The translations under genes were made by a program, and so were the position numbers. This document shows, piece by piece, positions 63,100 through 64,000 of a DNA stretch of 64,000 nucleotides. The DNA is from Mesorhabditis belari. Taxonomy: Eukaryota; Nematoda; Chromadorea; Rhabditida; Rhabditidae. The notes under the pieces are model-generated. The model did not search any database and was not told the DNA's origin. It saw only the letters and a program-made list of their open reading frames with translations. Location of the stretch: the NCBI GenBank assembly GCA_958450365.1, contig CAUEEP010000222.1:248001-312000 (forward strand), read 5' to 3'. Positions within the stretch are counted from its first letter, which is position 1. Every line of letters starts with the position of its first letter.

Positions 63100-63760
63100 G
63101 ATCTTTTTCTCGACTCTAGATAAAGGAAACTTTTTGATCTTTTGGCTATACCTTAGTTGGATGTCAGCTTAGAATTTAGGATGAAGAAATTTTTGATATG
63201 GATAGTTTTTGAGAAGGCACTTTTAGTCAATTACAGGACTGGATCTTTTTCTCGGTGCTAGTTAGAGGGAACTTTTTGATCTTTTGGCTATACCTTAGTT
63301 GGATGTCAGATTAAAATTTGGCAGAGACAAATTTTTGATATGGCTAATTTTAGAGAAGGCACTTTTAGTCGGTTACAGGATTGGCTATTTTTCTCATTTC
63401 TAGATAGAGAAAACTTTTTTGATCTTTTGGCTATACCTTAGTTGGATGTCAGCTTAAAATCTGGTAAAGCCAAATTTTTGATATGGATAATTTTCGAGAA
63501 GGCACTTTTAGTCAACTACAGGACTATCTCGTACTTGAAAAGTGTCTGCCACAATTTTGCAGCTATCATCTCCGTGCTTGGTGTCGTTTAAGGCTTATCG
63601 ACCATGGAGAGCTCGAAAACTTAGTTATTTAAATAGATTTACTAGCGGGTTTTAGTCGGTTACAGGACTGGTTCTTTTTCTAGGTTCTAGATAAAGAAAA
63701 TCTTTTGATCTTTTGGCTATACCTTAGTTGGATATCAGCTTAAAATTTGGCAAAGACAAA
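63100..63760. repeat. Tandem array D, ~143-base monomer, box in inverse orientation
   Basis: CCTTAGTTGGATGTCAGCTT at about 63151, 63293, 63437 and 63723 (141, 144 and 2 x 143 bases apart; a unit between the last two is diverged). Each copy also has AAATTTTTGATATGG, GAGAAGGCACTTTTAGTC and ACAGGACTGGATCTTTTTCT. Read on the minus strand the box is GCTGACATCCAACTAAGG, related to arrays A, B and C. Confidence 0.9.
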
Positions 63761-64000
63761 TTTTTGACTGGGCGACATTTTCAGACCACCCAACAGCTCC
63801 AGCAAAACAAGACTTGTCTCCTCTCCCCAGTTTCTCAAAAATTTACACAACCGCTCATCCCGACTTTTTCTAACCCTCGAGTGTGTCCCATGTTTACGCG
63901 CCAAAAGATCAGCTTGCCCAAATTTGGTGAACGAGCCGAACCAGCGAGGTGTGAACACGTTGCTTCCGTTTCCCCCTGTTAATCTCTACCTAAACAATTT

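Noticed and set aside
62846..63172. 108-codon open frame on the plus strand with a possible donor at 62971
   Set aside because: Runs into array D and has no convincing start or partner exon.

Overview
The window is nuclear DNA of an animal, most likely a rhabditid-type nematode. The evidence is splice acceptors almost always of the form TTTCAG or TTTTAG, a few introns below 60 bases next to introns of several kilobases, acceptor sites directly upstream of start codons (as expected for spliced-leader trans-splicing), a closely spaced same-strand gene pair resembling an operon, many Tc1/mariner elements, and protein matches to the usual nematode gene set. The species cannot be named. All gene models were built by hand by joining exons whose splice phases agree; no transcript data were available.

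Layout. 1-7539 (+): an Axin/PRY-1 scaffold gene (RGS, GSK3-binding helix, beta-catenin-binding segment, DIX) whose 5' end lies outside or is not visible; almost every intron carries its own minisatellite. 8831-13932 (-): a TSC22/Bunched-family gene whose first intron is a stack of nested DNA transposons. 14965-16731 (+): an intronless DEK_C plus double-SWIB chromatin protein, followed about 100 bases later by SEC13 (16848-23702, +). SEC13 has a 4.5-kb intron that holds a Tc3-like element inside another element and an intronless 240-residue gene of unknown kind (21236-21958). 23923-27998 (-): a four-pass membrane protein with a proline-rich PPAY tail. 29330-31869 (-): UBL5/Hub1. 33676-35054 (-): V-ATPase subunit G. 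36800-46947 (-): a 36-exon TRAPPC8 gene. 48059-56573 (+): a 17-exon gene for a 437-residue protein I do not recognise, with two Tc1-like elements in its introns. 56574-64000: repeat-rich DNA with tandem arrays, tRNA-like sequences and at most one tiny gene.

The genes are mostly housekeeping and do not form a single pathway. SEC13 and TRAPPC8 both serve early secretory or membrane traffic, V-ATPase G and the four-pass protein point to endo-lysosomal membranes, and Axin is the Wnt destruction-complex scaffold.

The most unusual signal is in the repeats. Several otherwise dissimilar tandem arrays at both ends of the window (about 1-1370, 2260-6240, 58600-61995 and 63100-63760) have monomers of about 130-145 bases and share one short box, TGACATCCA followed by RMT, in either orientation. 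This resembles the CENP-B-box situation of one short conserved site inside diverged satellites. Other notable structures are two transposable elements with a minisatellite grown inside their own sequence, a near-perfect 283-base palindrome, a Merlin-like element with an 8-base target duplication, a foldback element with an 11-base target duplication, and a dispersed set of tRNA-like A-box/B-box sequences.
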